A stretch of 64,000 nt of DNA. It comes from Mycoplasmatales bacterium. Its GTDB lineage: Bacteria; Bacillota_I; Bacilli_A; Mycoplasmatales; Metamycoplasmataceae. A program made the position numbers and the translations under genes. This document shows positions 21,167 through 32,594 of this stretch, in pieces. The notes below the pieces were generated by a model, which saw nothing but the letters and a program-made list of their open reading frames with translations, was not told the origin of the DNA and did not search any database. The DNA lies in the NCBI GenBank assembly GCA_013215715.1, contig JABSQT010000003.1, positions 79,011-143,010 on the forward strand, written 5' to 3'. How positions within the stretch are numbered: position 1 is the stretch's first letter; every line of letters starts with the position of its first letter.

Positions 21167-22457
21167 ATTAAATTTAGAGAAAGCCGTTACGGAACGTGCT
21201 ATTAAAAAATACAACGATAAAGTTACAGCAATCCATAATGCAATGGAAAATTACTCAAGTGAGGGAAGTGATTTCTTAGGATGAAAAGATTTACCTTCAA
21301 ACTATAATAAAGAAGAATTTAAAGAAATTAAAAAAGAATCTAAAAGACTTAAAGCTGAAGGTGTGGAACTTCTTGTAGTTATCGGTATTGGTGGTTCTTA
21401 CTTAGGTGCTAAATCCGCTATTGACTTTGTACAAGGAAACTACCCAGTAAAAAGAGATATGGAAGTAATGTTTGTTGGTGAGTCAATTTCTTCAACTGAT
21501 CTTGCTCAAAAATTATCATATGCTCAAAATAAACAATTTGCCATTAATATGATTTCTAAATCAGGTGGAACAACAGAACCCGCTTTAGCTTTTAGACTAT
21601 TTAGAAAATTATTAGAAGAAAAACTAGGTGAGTCAAACGCAAGTAAATTTATTATTGCTACTACAGATGCTAATAATGGTTCTCTTGTTAGACAAGCTAT
21701 TGAAAATGAATGAACAAGATTCATTATTCCTGACAGTGTTGGAGGAAGATTCTCAGTTTTAACACCTGTTGGATTATTCCCAATGGCGTGTGCTGGTCTT
21801 AATATTGATAAAGTTATGGATGGTGCTTCAAATGGTCAAAGATTATATGGTGAACCAAATTCTAAAAATGACGCTTACAAATATGCTGTTGCTAGATATA
21901 TTCTAGGTAAAAAATATGGAGCTGAAATGCTAGTTTCATATGAACCACAAATGGCTTATCTAAATGAATGATGAAAACAACTATTTGGTGAATCAGAAGG
22001 TAAAAATGAAAAAGGACTTCTTCCTACTTCAGCTATCTTCTCAACTGATCTTCACTCAATGGGTCAATTCATTCAAGATGGTACAAAAATTCTTTTTGAA
22101 ACAGTGATGACTGTTAAAGAACCTAACTTCGATGTAAAAATTACTGAAGAAGAAAGAAATCTTGATGGACTTAACTACTTAACAGAAAAAACTGTTCACG
22201 ATGTTAATATGATTGCATTTGAAGGTGTTACTGATGCTCATGCTATCATCGGTAAAGTTCCAAACATTCACATAGAGGTTGGAAAAATGGACGAAGAAAA
22301 CCTTGGTCAATTATTCTACTTCTTCCAAAGAGCATGTGCTATGTCTGCATATTTATTAGGAGTTAATCCATTCAACCAACCAGGTGTAGAAATCTACAAA
22401 TCTAATATGTTTAAATTATTAGAAAAACCAGGTTATGTTAAAGACGAAGAAAAATAA
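21159..22457 (+). CDS. pgi: Glucose-6-phosphate isomerase (432 aa)
   Basis: Interconverts glucose-6-P and fructose-6-P in glycolysis. The signature [12 protein letters not shown], the SKSGGTTEP phosphate loop, [14 protein letters not shown] and the C-terminal QPGVEIYK with its catalytic Lys are all present. Length is typical of the short bacterial form. UGA-encoded Trp occurs in conserved positions. Translation probably re-initiates from the upstream S1 gene. Confidence 0.95.
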
Positions 22458-22466
22458 TTAATAATT

Positions 22467-22490
22467 AAAAATAGCAACATCTGCTATTTT
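22467..22490. terminator. Bidirectional terminator between pgi and the LicD-like gene
   Basis: AAAATAGC, seven-base loop and GCTATTTT with T-rich flanks on both strands; the convergent gene ends inside it. Confidence 0.75.
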
Positions 22491-23233
22491 TATTTTCCTA
22501 ATTTTCTCTTTGAAACAGAGTTGATATACTCCGCTACAGGTTTTTGTTTTATTAATTTCTTATAATTTTTACCATATTTAACCTCTAAAACTGTTTTGTA
22601 TTCTACAGGAATGTTTATTTGAATTCCTTCATATTCCATTTTTTCTACATTAAGAGTTAAATGTGGAATTCAATGTTGAAATGCTTCACAACTTGGTTTA
22701 TGAATTAAATAGAAACCTTCATTCTTTTTAGAATAAAGATTATTATATGCAGTTTTAAATGTAAGTTGTTTATAAAGATTCCTAAAAGGAAAACTAAAAA
22801 ATTTCAACATTTTTTCTTTAGCATTATATGGTTTGTATTTTGAGTGTAATTTCTTCATTAAAAAATTATTCTTATGACTAAATTTACTTCACTTCTTAAC
22901 CTTTTTAGTTGTTGTTGGCACAATTATTAAAATATCAATAAAGATATTTGTTTCGAAAAATTTACGCCCCTTAGGTATAAATTTAGGATTAATAGAAGGA
23001 TATGAACTATCCATAGAACCATCAATTAAATATTCTTCAGCTAAATCTTTTAATTTTCTATATGACTCTATTGTCATCATAATTTCTATTTTTTCATTTC
23101 AAGAAATCATGCCTTTTATAGCAACTGCACCCTGCAATGTTGTACTGGCTGCGGCATATCAAATATCATTGTTTTCACATATATTAATGAATGTTTTTAA
23201 GTGATTAATAAGTTGTTTTTTGCGATTCGTCAT
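22490..23233 (-). CDS. LicD-like protein with degenerate active site (247 aa)
   Basis: LicD-family nucleotidyltransferases transfer phosphocholine or similar groups onto surface glycans. The N-terminal segment here (ASTTLQGAVAIKGMISWNEK) matches the family's glycine-rich strand and the GFIPWDDDID motif, but the catalytic acidic triplet reads N-E-K followed by I-E. The central part has basic helices (KKLHSKYKPYNAKEKML) and the end has the family's YGKNYKKL-like motif. It could be an inactive member or a diverged transferase. TAAAAT six bases before the ATG suggests a leaderless mRNA. Confidence 0.65.
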
Positions 23234-23239
23234 ACATAT

Positions 23240-23245
23240 ATTTTA
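23240..23245 (-). promoter_or_regulatory. -10 box of the LicD-like gene
   Basis: Minus-strand TAAAAT with exactly six bases to the ATG at 23233. Confidence 0.45.
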
Positions 23246-23267
23246 CATAGGAAATTAAAACATAAGG

Positions 23268-23273
23268 TATAAT
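23268..23273 (+). promoter_or_regulatory. -10 box of the P80-P60 operon
   Basis: TATAAT 32 bases before the ATG at 23306, followed by GAAGGAG as ribosome-binding site. Confidence 0.5.
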
Positions 23274-23305
23274 TTAAAAGAAAAATAACCCTGAAGGAGA
23301 AAACA

Positions 23306-25318
23306 ATGAAGAAAAAAACAATAACAGCTTTAAGTTCGCTTGGTGCCATTTCTGGTGTAGCACTTTTAGCAACGTCTTGTGGTACTGCAGCCGCTGATAA
23401 ATTGGACGATAAATATATTGCTGATGCGCGTAAGGATGGAAAAACACTTACAGATAGTGAAATTGCATTTGATAAATTTTACAATCAACTAATTGCTAAT
23501 GGACAATCTGAAAATGCCAAGAGAGTTCAAGACATTATAAAAAAATCAGCAAGATGATTATATGAAAAAGAAGTTGAAGGTTCAGAACATCTTAAAGATA
23601 TTCGTGAAGCACAAATGACTAAGAAAGAGAAAAAAGATGCTGACTTACAATCACTTAAAACACTTAGCAAAATTGAAAGTTCAGTAAGAGCTGAATTTGA
23701 AGATCAAAAAGAATCTTTTAAAAAAGCACACGGTCACGGATATGAAGATGCTTGAAAAACAGAACTTTCTACAAATAAAACATATGGTAATGCTACATCT
23801 GATGAACAAGCTATTGATAATATGGTTCTTAAGCAAATAGTTGGTAATGCTTATGCTCAATACACAGTTAGACAAGACTCTGATACATTTACAAAAGAAG
23901 ATGTTGAAAGAGGTAATCCAGCAAATAAAGATTCAAAACAAAAAGATTGAGAATGATTATGAAACCTTAAACAAAAAGGATTTGTTTTCCCATCTGAAAA
24001 AGATAGTACATATGCAAGTATGGAAAAAACTCAAAAAGTTATTGTTGTATCTACTGGTTCACAAAATGTTGATTTAAAAGATCCTTCTGAATTGTTTGGT
24101 CACAAAGGTGGAAATGGTTATATTAATAAATATGACCCAATGGTTGTTAACCACTTTTTACTTCCAGCAATTCCTGATGCTAATAAATCAATGGCTCCTT
24201 GAAAAGTTAAAATTGAGGATGCTAAAAAATGATTGATGTCAATTGAACCACATGGTAAAGGTGCTAAACCAGCTATCGATAACTTAGAAACATTTAAAGG
24301 TTTACAATACGGACAAGTTGCCGACCCTAAGAATAAAGGTAAAAAATTAGATTTTGGTGTTACCGAATCTGATGAAATCCTTCTTAAGTTACTTGGTGGT
24401 AACCAACCTAAAACTAAAAAGACAGGTGGTTCACTAGGTATGATGGATGAACTTTCATATGTTCAAACAATGGATCCTGGTTTTGGTTTACCTTTACTTA
24501 ATGAAGAAATCCAAGGTGATAAATTTGAGGTTATTAAATCTAATCCACTAAAAGGTTTAGGAACTAAAATCTTAAATGCTCTACAACAAAGTGTTGATAA
24601 GACTGATTTCAAGGGTGATCCAGATTCAAAATTATGAGCGAAGAATTTACAAACATTATTTGATCTTGTTGGTGAAAGTGATGCACCAAAGATTATTGGT
24701 CGTGTTTTCCGTGATGCATTTGGTGATAATCGTTCTGATAAACAAAGAGCACTTGCATACGAAATTTCTCCAGCAACAGCTACAGAACCAGCTAGATATG
24801 TAATTACTTCAAAATATGGAGTTCACATCATCTCTAATAAAAAAGTAACTGATGCAAGTAAAATGATTGAAATGATGCAATCAGATGTAACAAGAACAAC
24901 AAATGGTGATGGTGCTTACTTTGATGTTATTTCAGAAGTTAATAAACATTCTAACGATAAGATGTTAATTGTTAAATCATTACTTAACGATTCTAAATTT
25001 ACTGAATGATTAAAAGATCAACCCAACTATAATGGTGTAGCTGATGGTAATAGTTATCCAGATTATACAGATGAAGATATTAAAAATCTTCAAGAAACAG
25101 CCGTTAAAGGTTATGAACAAACTCTTTCAGATACAAGGGCTGAAAGTGCTGTTGCAGTAGTTCGTCCATGAGTTAACTCAGCTTTCCACAATGAAACCTT
25201 ATTTGTAAATAGTAAATTCATCGGTAAGCTAGATGAAGAAATTAAATTTTGAAATAAATCATTAGAAGATATTTATAAGACAGCAGTGGGAATTGCTTCA
25301 GAAGGGGCGGTGAAATAA
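23306..25318 (+). CDS. P80-like lipoprotein with parvulin-like segment (670 aa)
   Basis: Lipoprotein signal peptide ending in LLATSC, with Cys about residue 25 as the lipid anchor. The mature part is helical and acidic, with the segment ARYVITSKYGVHII near residue 500, which resembles the core of parvulin-type prolyl isomerases (PrsA/SurA) where substrate-binding residues precede GxHII. In M. hominis a P80 lipoprotein, P60 and the HinT protein are encoded together and associate at the membrane; the order here is the same. Its stop overlaps the P60-like start (TAATG). Confidence 0.8.
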
Positions 25319-26616
25319 TGAAGTTTAAATTAAACAAAAAAATAGTTTTGCCTTTCGCTTCATTAGCTTTAGTATCTGCACCTATTGCTGTTGCAGTATC
25401 TTGTGGTAACAAAGAAAAAACTGCAGAACAAAACCAAAAAGATGCAATTTTAGCCAGTGGTAGTGATTACCTATTACGTCTTTATACAAACATTATTAAT
25501 AAAGATCTTATGCAAGATGAAACTAAACATAAAGAAAGTTTAGAAGCAGCATGAAACTTCTGAGCTTCTTCAAAATTAATGGAAGACAAATGATTCTGAA
25601 CAAAAGAAATAGTTACTTTACAAAAAAGTGGTACTTTTAGTAAAGCTGACTTTACAGACAAAAAGGTTTGAATTAATGCTAAAGATGATCAAGCTAAAAC
25701 ATTAGCAGCAGCAGATAATGTTGAACCTGGTTTCTACCCTTCATGAGCTCTTGCACAAGAAATCGTAAAACAAAAGCCTACATTAAACTGAGAGCTAGAA
25801 TTGGAAAATCTTATTCTTGTTCAAAATTACCTTACAGGTTTCGATTCAAGTGATTACAAAAAAGTTTATAAAAAAGATGAAGATGAACCTAAAAACCTTG
25901 ATAGAAATGAAAAGAATTTCTTCTTAATTAAATATCTACAAGAACACACACCAACTTTTATTTGAAAACAAAGTGTTTCAGGTTTAAAAGCTGGAGCAAT
26001 CTCTAAAGAAGTAGTTAAAACAGCGGCTGAATTCAATAATTTAGCTCCTAGAGCACATGATTTAATGAAATTGGGACTTGTTAAAGCTGACCAATTAAAA
26101 ACTTCAAATGATAATAGCTTAACAGTTGATTTAGGTGAACTATATAACTACAAAGGTATTTCGGCTGCGGGTATTTCAAAAGGTGAATTAGATTATAGTG
26201 ATTACTCATTAAGAAAAAGACTAACAGATAATACTTCTGAATCTGGTTGAGTAACTAAAGATGGAAACATTGAAAAAGAAGCACACGTTATTGTTAATGA
26301 TAATGGTTCAGTTGATTCAATTTTTGCAATGCAATTCCTTCCATGATTTGATGCTAAAGATGAAGATGGAAAACAAGTTACAGACGAAGATAAAGTTTAT
26401 ACTATTGATGATGATAAATCATTCTGAAGATTAGATACAAACTTAACAAATGATAAAGTTAATATGAGAAAACTAATTTTCACACTTGCACAACATGACA
26501 GCAGTTTGCTTAATGATGCTAGAAAATTTATGTTAGATATTAGAAAATACAACTTAAGAGTAAATAATACAGGACTAAAAAATATATTAAAAGGAAAAGA
26601 TGTTATTAAAAAATAA
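25318..26616 (+). CDS. P60-like lipoprotein (432 aa)
   Basis: Lipoprotein signal with lipobox IAVAVSC (Cys about residue 29). The mature protein is rich in Lys, Asp and Trp, with nine or more UGA codons. It directly overlaps the P80-like gene by one base and precedes hinT, as P60 does in M. hominis. The biochemical role is unknown; a complex with the P80-like protein is inferred from the conserved gene order. Confidence 0.8.
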
Positions 26617-26626
26617 TGTCTTTTTT
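26598..26626 (+). terminator. Terminator after the P60-like gene
   Basis: GATGTTATT and AATAATGTC arms (two G-U pairs) followed by seven T. It separates the lipoprotein operon from hinT. Confidence 0.55.
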
Positions 26627-26640
26627 TATTCTTAAAATTT

Positions 26641-26646
26641 TATAAT
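26641..26646 (+). promoter_or_regulatory. -10 box of hinT
   Basis: TATAAT with exactly six bases (TTTTAT) to the ATG at 26653 and no ribosome-binding site. Confidence 0.6.
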
Positions 26647-26652
26647 TTTTAT

Positions 26653-27009
26653 ATGACTATATTTCAAAAAATAATAAATAGGGAACTACCTGCTAACATA
26701 GTATATGAAGATGAAAGAGTAATTGCTATCCTTGATATTAGCCCTGTTACAACTGGACACACATTAGTAATACCAAAAGAATTTTCAAGAAACCTTAAAG
26801 ATATTTCAAAAGATGATCTTTCTTATGTAATGAACAAAGCACAAGATATCGCTCTTAAACTAATTGAAATTCTTGATGTTGATGGTTTTCAACTTCATGT
26901 CAACAATGAAAAAAGTTCAAACCAAGTTGTATTCCATACTCACGTTCACATCATTCCTACACAAACTAAAAAAGAAATTAAAAAAGAGGACATTAAAATT
27001 TCTTTATAA
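26653..27009 (+). CDS. hinT: HIT-family nucleotide hydrolase HinT (118 aa)
   Basis: Histidine-triad protein with the motif HTHVHIIP near residue 98 (HxHxH) and the N-terminal signature IINRELPANIVYEDE. HinT proteins hydrolyse adenosine phosphoramidates and aminoacyl-adenylates. Full length. In M. hominis it is associated with the P60/P80 membrane complex, whose homologues are immediately upstream. It appears to have its own leaderless promoter. Confidence 0.92.
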   Translation: MTIFQKIINRELPANIVYEDERVIAILDISPVTTGHTLVIPKEFSRNLKDISKDDLSYVMNKAQDIALKLIEILDVDGFQLHVNNEKSSNQVVFHTHVHIIPTQTKKEIKKEDIKISL

Positions 27010-27011
27010 AA

Positions 27012-27031
27012 AAATAAGCCTTAGCTTATTT
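27012..27031. terminator. Bidirectional terminator between hinT and the first HAD gene
   Basis: AAATAAGC, CTTA loop and GCTTATTT between convergent genes. Confidence 0.7.
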
Positions 27032-27850
27032 AGAATCATTAGAGATAACTTCTCTAATTTTTTTTGCAATTGCGTCAGTGTCATGATGTCCGATTACTTC
27101 GTCAGCAATAGCCTTAGCTTCTTCTGAACCATTACCCATGCAAACTCCATAACCAGCACCTTGAATCATTTTTAGATCATTACCTGAATCTCCAAATGCC
27201 ATAACCTCTGACATAGCAATACCCATCTTATCTATAACTGTTTGAATACCTGTTAGTTTTGAAACACCTTTTGGATCAACATCAAGATAAATTGAGTTAG
27301 CTACATGTATTGAATTATCTTCTCCAAATCTTTTTCTAAGTTCAATGGCCATCGCTTCAATTGCGCCACCAGTATTTTTTAATGAGACTTGTGCAACCCC
27401 TTCTTTCTCAATGATTTCATCAAATCATTCAATAGGTGCATCAATACCTTCAAACCTAAAATCTTCTAATCACTTAGGTTCTTTATCTGTTGGGTGATAA
27501 AACTCTCTATATTCATTCGTTACTGTTGAAACTGAAATATAAGAGTTTGTTTCTTTGGCTTTTTCAACTATTGCTTTATATAATTCTTTATCAATGGCTG
27601 ATACTTCAATTATTTTCTTTTGTTCTACATCATAGATGCTTGAACCATTACTTGAAACAATGTATGAAACACACCCAATCTCTTCTGCTGCTGGTAAAGC
27701 AAAACAAAGTGGTCTACCTGTTGCTAAAATTACTTTATATCCTTTGTCATATGCTTCCCTCAATGCTTCAATAGATTCTTTTGTAGGTGAATACCCTTTT
27801 GAATCCATTAACGTTCCGTCCATGTCAAATGCAAATGCCTTAATTTTCAT
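27026..27850 (-). CDS. Cof-type HAD-superfamily phosphatase, copy 1 (274 aa)
   Basis: HAD hydrolase with motif I FDMDGTL, motif II ATGRP, a type IIB cap, and motifs III/IV DPKGVSK and GDSGNDLKMI. Members dephosphorylate sugar phosphates, flavins or similar metabolites; substrate not predictable. It is the last of three tandem paralogs sharing start sequence MKIKAFAFD, an upstream TAGGAGAGATAT ribosome-binding site and a following GC-poor hairpin. Confidence 0.88.
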
Positions 27851-27914
27851 ATATCTCTCCTAACTTGCCTATCTTAATTATATGATTTATTTTTTATTTT
27901 ATAAAAAGTAATAA

Positions 27915-27937
27915 AAAATAAGCTCTAAACTTATTTT
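27915..27937 (-). terminator. Terminator of HAD copy 2
   Basis: AAAATAAG and CTTATTTT arms overlapping the stop codon at 27931, with an A run that becomes T on the minus strand. Confidence 0.6.
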
Positions 27938-28758
27938 GTTTGAGCTTTAATAACTTCTCTGATTTTATTTGCAATTGTATCTGTGGCGTGATGTCCAATA
28001 ATTTCATCAGCTACTGTTTTTGCTCCATCATTTGCATTTTCCATTGCAACACCATATCCTGAACCCTTAAGCATTTGAATATCATTACCTGAATCTCCAA
28101 ATGTCATAACTTCACAAGTTTTAATTCCATCTTGTTCAAGAACTTTTTCAATACCAGTTAGTTTTGAAACACCTTTAGGATTTATATCTAAATAAACCTC
28201 ATTAGCAATATGTAAGGCATAATCTTTTCCATATACTTTTTTAAGTTCAATTGCTTTTTCAACAATCAATGCGTGTTCATTCTTAATGGTTAATTGTGTA
28301 ATGTTATCTGTTTTAGATGATGCTATAACATCTTCCAATTTATCAGGTTCACCAAAATCATTAACTGAAACCTTAATCCATTCTGGAATATCGTCATCAT
28401 TAAAAAAGTTTAATTTCTTAACATGATTAGTTGTTGACATAACAAAGAAAGATTTTGTTTCTTTAGCAATTTCAATCATTGATTTAAATAATTCTTCAGG
28501 TAAAAAGTCTTTACTTATATTTTTATTGGCTTTAATATCATATAAACTAGCACCATTATTCCCTACGATGTAAGAAATACACCCTATAGAGTCTACAAAG
28601 CCCATTGTTTGATATATTGGTCTACCTGTTGCTAAAATAAGCTTATATCCTTCTTTATTCGCTTCTCTTAGTGCTTTCATGGTCTCTGGATGGGGACCAG
28701 AACCATCTGGTAATAATAAAGTTCCGTCTAAATCGAATGCAAATGCTTTAATTTTCAT
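27931..28758 (-). CDS. Cof-type HAD-superfamily phosphatase, copy 2 (275 aa)
   Basis: Contains FDLDGTL, ATGRP, the type IIB cap, DINPKGVSK and GDSGNDIQML. No UGA codon interrupts this copy. Closely related to the flanking copies but diverged in the cap (residues about 85-180), the part that sets substrate choice, so the three may have different substrates. Confidence 0.88.
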   Translation of the reverse strand: MKIKAFAFDLDGTLLLPDGSGPHPETMKALREANKEGYKLILATGRPIYQTMGFVDSIGCISYIVGNNGASLYDIKANKNISKDFLPEELFKSMIEIAKETKSFFVMSTTNHVKKLNFFNDDDIPEWIKVSVNDFGEPDKLEDVIASSKTDNITQLTIKNEHALIVEKAIELKKVYGKDYALHIANEVYLDINPKGVSKLTGIEKVLEQDGIKTCEVMTFGDSGNDIQMLKGSGYGVAMENANDGAKTVADEIIGHHATDTIANKIREVIKAQTK

Positions 28759-28818
28759 ATATCTCTCCTAATATTTAAATTATATGTTGTTATTTTTGAT
28801 TATTTTAAAAGATATAAA

Positions 28819-28840
28819 AAAATAAGCATAGGCTTATTTT
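28819..28840 (-). terminator. Terminator of HAD copy 3
   Basis: AATAAGC and GCTTATT arms with a minus-strand T run, overlapping the stop codon of copy 3. Confidence 0.6.
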
Positions 28841-29661
28841 GATTGATTAGCAATAACTTCTCTAATTTTTTTACTAATGGTATCTGTATCATGATGTCCG
28901 ATTACTTCGTCAGCAACTTCTTTTGCTTCCTCATTAGCATTACCCATAGCAATACCATATCCTGAACCCTTAATCATTTGAACATCATTACCTGAATCTC
29001 CAAATGTCATAACTTCAGAGATATCAATGCCTAAGACATCCACAACCTCTTGAAGTCCTGTTAGTTTTGAAACACCTTTAGGATTTATATCAAGATAAAC
29101 ATCATTGGCAATATGTAATGAAGCGTGTTGTGAAAACTCTGGATATAATTCATCTCTCTTAATTTTAATAAGTTCTTTAGAATTTTTAATTGTAAGTTGA
29201 GTAATCTTTTCATTCTTAGCAGCTTTCTTGATCGAATCAAATGTATTAGATTCATTCGATTCATTAAATGATGTTTTTACTCATTCTGGAACTTGAGTCT
29301 CATCAAAGAAGTTTAATCTATAAATACCTTCTGTTGTTGACATAGCAAAGAATGATTTTGTTTCTTTGGCTAATTCAATAACTTTTTCGAATAGTTCATA
29401 TGTTAAAAATGATTTACTAATATTTTCATCTTTTTTCATGTCAAATAAACTTCCACCATTGTTACATACCAAATGAGAAATATCTCCAATTTGTTCTGCA
29501 CTCTCTTTTGTCATGCATACTGGTCTACCAGTAGCAAGAATAATTTTATAACCTGCAGCGTTAGCTTCTTTTAGTGCTTTTAAATTTTCTGAATGAATTC
29601 CAGAACCGTCTGAAAGCAATAATGTTCCATCCATGTCAAATGCAAATGCTTTAATTTTCAT
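28834..29661 (-). CDS. Cof-type HAD-superfamily phosphatase, copy 3 (275 aa)
   Basis: Contains FDMDGTLLL, ATGRP and GDSGNDVQMI; two halves are joined through a UGA Trp near residue 128. Starts 10 bp after the lysS stop codon, so it is probably co-transcribed with lysS; the hairpin after it would then end that transcript. Confidence 0.88.
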
Positions 29662-29671
29662 AATTTATCCT

Positions 29672-31138
29672 CTATCCTCTATTTTTTAAGTGAGGGAATA
29701 ATAATACATCTCTAATTGATTGTGAATCTGTAAATAACATAACAAGTCTATCAATCCCTATTCCACATCCACCAGCAGGTGGCATTGCATGTTCTAATGC
29801 TTCAACGAAGTCCATATCGATTTCATTAGCTTCATCATTACCTGCTTCACGTTCTGCTAATTGAGCTTCAAATCTTTCTAGTTGATCAATTGGGTCATTA
29901 AGTTCTGTAAACATATTTGCAAATTCTTTACCATTGATAAATAATTCTGCTCTATCTGTAAATCTTGGATCTTCAAGATTTTTAGCTGCTAATGGTGAGA
30001 TTTCAATTGGGTGTCCATAAACAAATGTTGGTTGAATTAATGTTTCTTCTACATACTCTTCAAAGAATGCTTCTAAGATATGACCAATTGAGAAAAACTT
30101 TTCAATTTTAATTTTATGATCTGCAGCATGTTGTCTAGCTTCTTCAAGTGTCATTTTTGCTTTAAAATCTACACCTGATTTTTCTTTAACTGCTTCTGCC
30201 ATATTAACTTTAGCAAATTCTCCAGAAACATTTATTTCTTTTCCATCAAACATGATTGTATCTTTATTTAATCTTTTTGCTAAGAATTGAAATAACTCTT
30301 CTGTTCTTTTCATCATTCCCGCTAAGTCAGAGTGTGCTTCATAGAATTCAATTGTTGTAAATTCAGGGTTGTGAGTTGCATCAACACCTTCATTTCTAAA
30401 TAATCTACCAATTTCGTAAACCCTTTCAATTCCACCTACAACTAATTTTTTAAGAGGTAATTCTGTAGCAACACGTAAGTAGAACTCCATATCAAGAGCA
30501 TTAAAATGAGTTGAGAATGGTTTTGCAGATGCTCCACCAAGAATTGGTTGTAATACTGGAGTGTCAGCTTCCATGTATTCTAAATCATCAAAGTAACTTC
30601 TAATTCCTGAAATAACTTTTGATCTTGTTCAAAATCTATTTTTTGTTTCTTCTGACATTATTAAGTCAACGTATCTTCTTCTACGTCTTTCTTCAACGTC
30701 TTGAAGCCCATGGAATTTTTCAGGTAATGGTCTAAGTGATTTAGAAAGTAGCATAAATTTTGAAGCACGAATAGTGATTGCACCTGTATTTGTTTTCATT
30801 ACTTCACCTTCAAATCAAATGTAATCTCCTGTGTCTAAAGTTTTTGTTAGTTCAGCCATTTCTGGAAATTCTTTTTTAGCAATATATGCTTGCAATTGTC
30901 CTGATGGATCTTTAGCAACGATAAAAGGTCCTCTTGAACCCATCATACGTCCTGTTACTGAAACAATTATTTTCTTTTCATGTAATTCATCTTTAGTGAA
31001 CTTCCCAAATTCTTCTTCTAATTGTGCTGATGTATGTGTGAAATTTTGTTTTGGTGCATATGGTTTAATACCCATTTCTTCATATTTAGTAAGTTTATCT
31101 CTTCTTACTTGTTCTTGTTCTGTAAATTTTCTTGACAT
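29672..31138 (-). CDS. lysS: Lysyl-tRNA synthetase, class II (488 aa)
   Basis: N-terminal OB-fold anticodon domain (residues about 50-150, [15 protein letters not shown]) and class II catalytic core with motif 2 ([21 protein letters not shown]) and motif 3 ([12 protein letters not shown]). GAGGAG lies upstream of the ATG. Length is normal. Confidence 0.95.
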
Positions 31139-31206
31139 TATTATTCTCCTCTGTCTATTTTAATTGTTTTAATTTTATCATTATCGCTGCTATTGTTATC
31201 AATTGT

Positions 31207-32532
31207 TTATCTTTTTTCATCTGCATCTTTTGCATGATGATGACGAACTTCTTCTCAGTATTCCTTTGTAAAGAATGATTTTGTTTGCATATAGATTTTC
31301 ATTATTTTAAATCTTCAGTATTCTTTTGTAAATAATGATTTAAGTCAAATTCATAAAGCTGTTTTTGCTTTTATAATCTCCATCCCTCTTTTACGATTAA
31401 TCTTTTGTTTATTTTGGTGTTTAGTATAAAAGTGTAATGATAATGAGCAAATCATTGCTAATACTATCGCTACCGCTACACCCCATCTATGTCCAATATA
31501 ATTTGAATGTGAACTTGAAAGATTTCTTCATAAATTATCATGTGGGATTATTAGTAATGAAATTGATGAGGCAATCATCATTCCAAATGCTGCTGCTGCA
31601 AATGTTCTCTTGTGTTTTTTAAATAATCATGCAAATAAGAAAATCATTGTAATCATACCAAGCATTGTGAATGATGCAAAGATTACTAATCCTAAGAAGT
31701 TTGAACCATTACCTCCATGGAAGTTAGCCATAATTTTTCAATGAATAGTTTGGTACATTCTATATCCAGATTCATCACCTTGGAATAATAATTGAATAAT
31801 TGCACCCGATCCACCTGGGGTAATAGTAAATATTCCACCGATGAAAGCAACAAGCATTAACATAAATATATTTTTGACACTTGGATTCCAAACCCCGAGA
31901 TGTACTTGCTTATCTGATTCATCTCCAAAGTGAATACCACCTTGAGGGCCAAACTTAATCCAACAAGCTAATCCAATCATTAAAGCAAAACCAAGTACAA
32001 ATACCGTTCTCCTAATTCATAAATGCTTCCGCTTTTTAGGTTTGAGGCCTATTTCAGGTTTTTCACCTTGAATAAACATCGGTATTGAGAATAATACAAA
32101 TGTTGAAAAGAAGAATAATAACTCTAAACCTAAATTTCTTTTATCAGCCAGAAACTCCGTTCCTTTTGCTATTCCATAAACCCCTAATATTCAACCAATT
32201 CCAAATGGCAACATAAATAGAAAAGCTTTCAACCTTGTTATACCTACTTCAGGAATAAAAATTGATTTTGTAAGCATAACTAATTTCTTGAATACACCAA
32301 GAAGCGCCATAGAAGTTCCACCACAATATCCGGGTATAGCATCAGAAGCACCCATAAAAGATCCAACCGCTATTCACTTAGCCAATTCCTTACCTAATTG
32401 AAGTCCAGTTGCTTGTGAAAATGTTGAGACAACTTCAATTAGTTCTGTCTCATCATAACCATTTTTAATTTCTTCTGTTGGCACTTTGGATATGGCTTTT
32501 TCTTTTCTTTTGAATTTACTTCTCATATACAT
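31207..32532 (-). CDS. DUF368 membrane protein, possible polyprenyl-phosphate transporter (441 aa)
   Basis: About nine predicted helices and both hallmarks of DUF368: SFMGASDAIPGYCGGT near residue 50 and TPGGSGAIIQLL near residue 215, a pair of inverted-repeat Pro-Gly-x-x-Gly motifs. Members called PopT recycle undecaprenyl phosphate across the membrane in walled bacteria. A wall-less cell would need such a carrier only for glycoconjugates, so substrate is uncertain. The last 70 residues are basic and Trp-rich with a repeated FTKEYW motif. The ATG at 32532 has AAGG nine bases upstream; 32526 is an alternative. Confidence 0.7.
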
Positions 32533-32570
32533 ACAATTTTACCTTATTAAAATAAGTTTTGAATGATAAT

Positions 32571-32594
32571 AAAAAAACATAAGTAAAACTTATG
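32571..32594 (-). terminator. Terminator of the ABC permease gene
   Basis: CATAAGT and ACTTATG arms with a minus-strand run of seven T, overlapping the stop codon at 32590. Confidence 0.75.
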
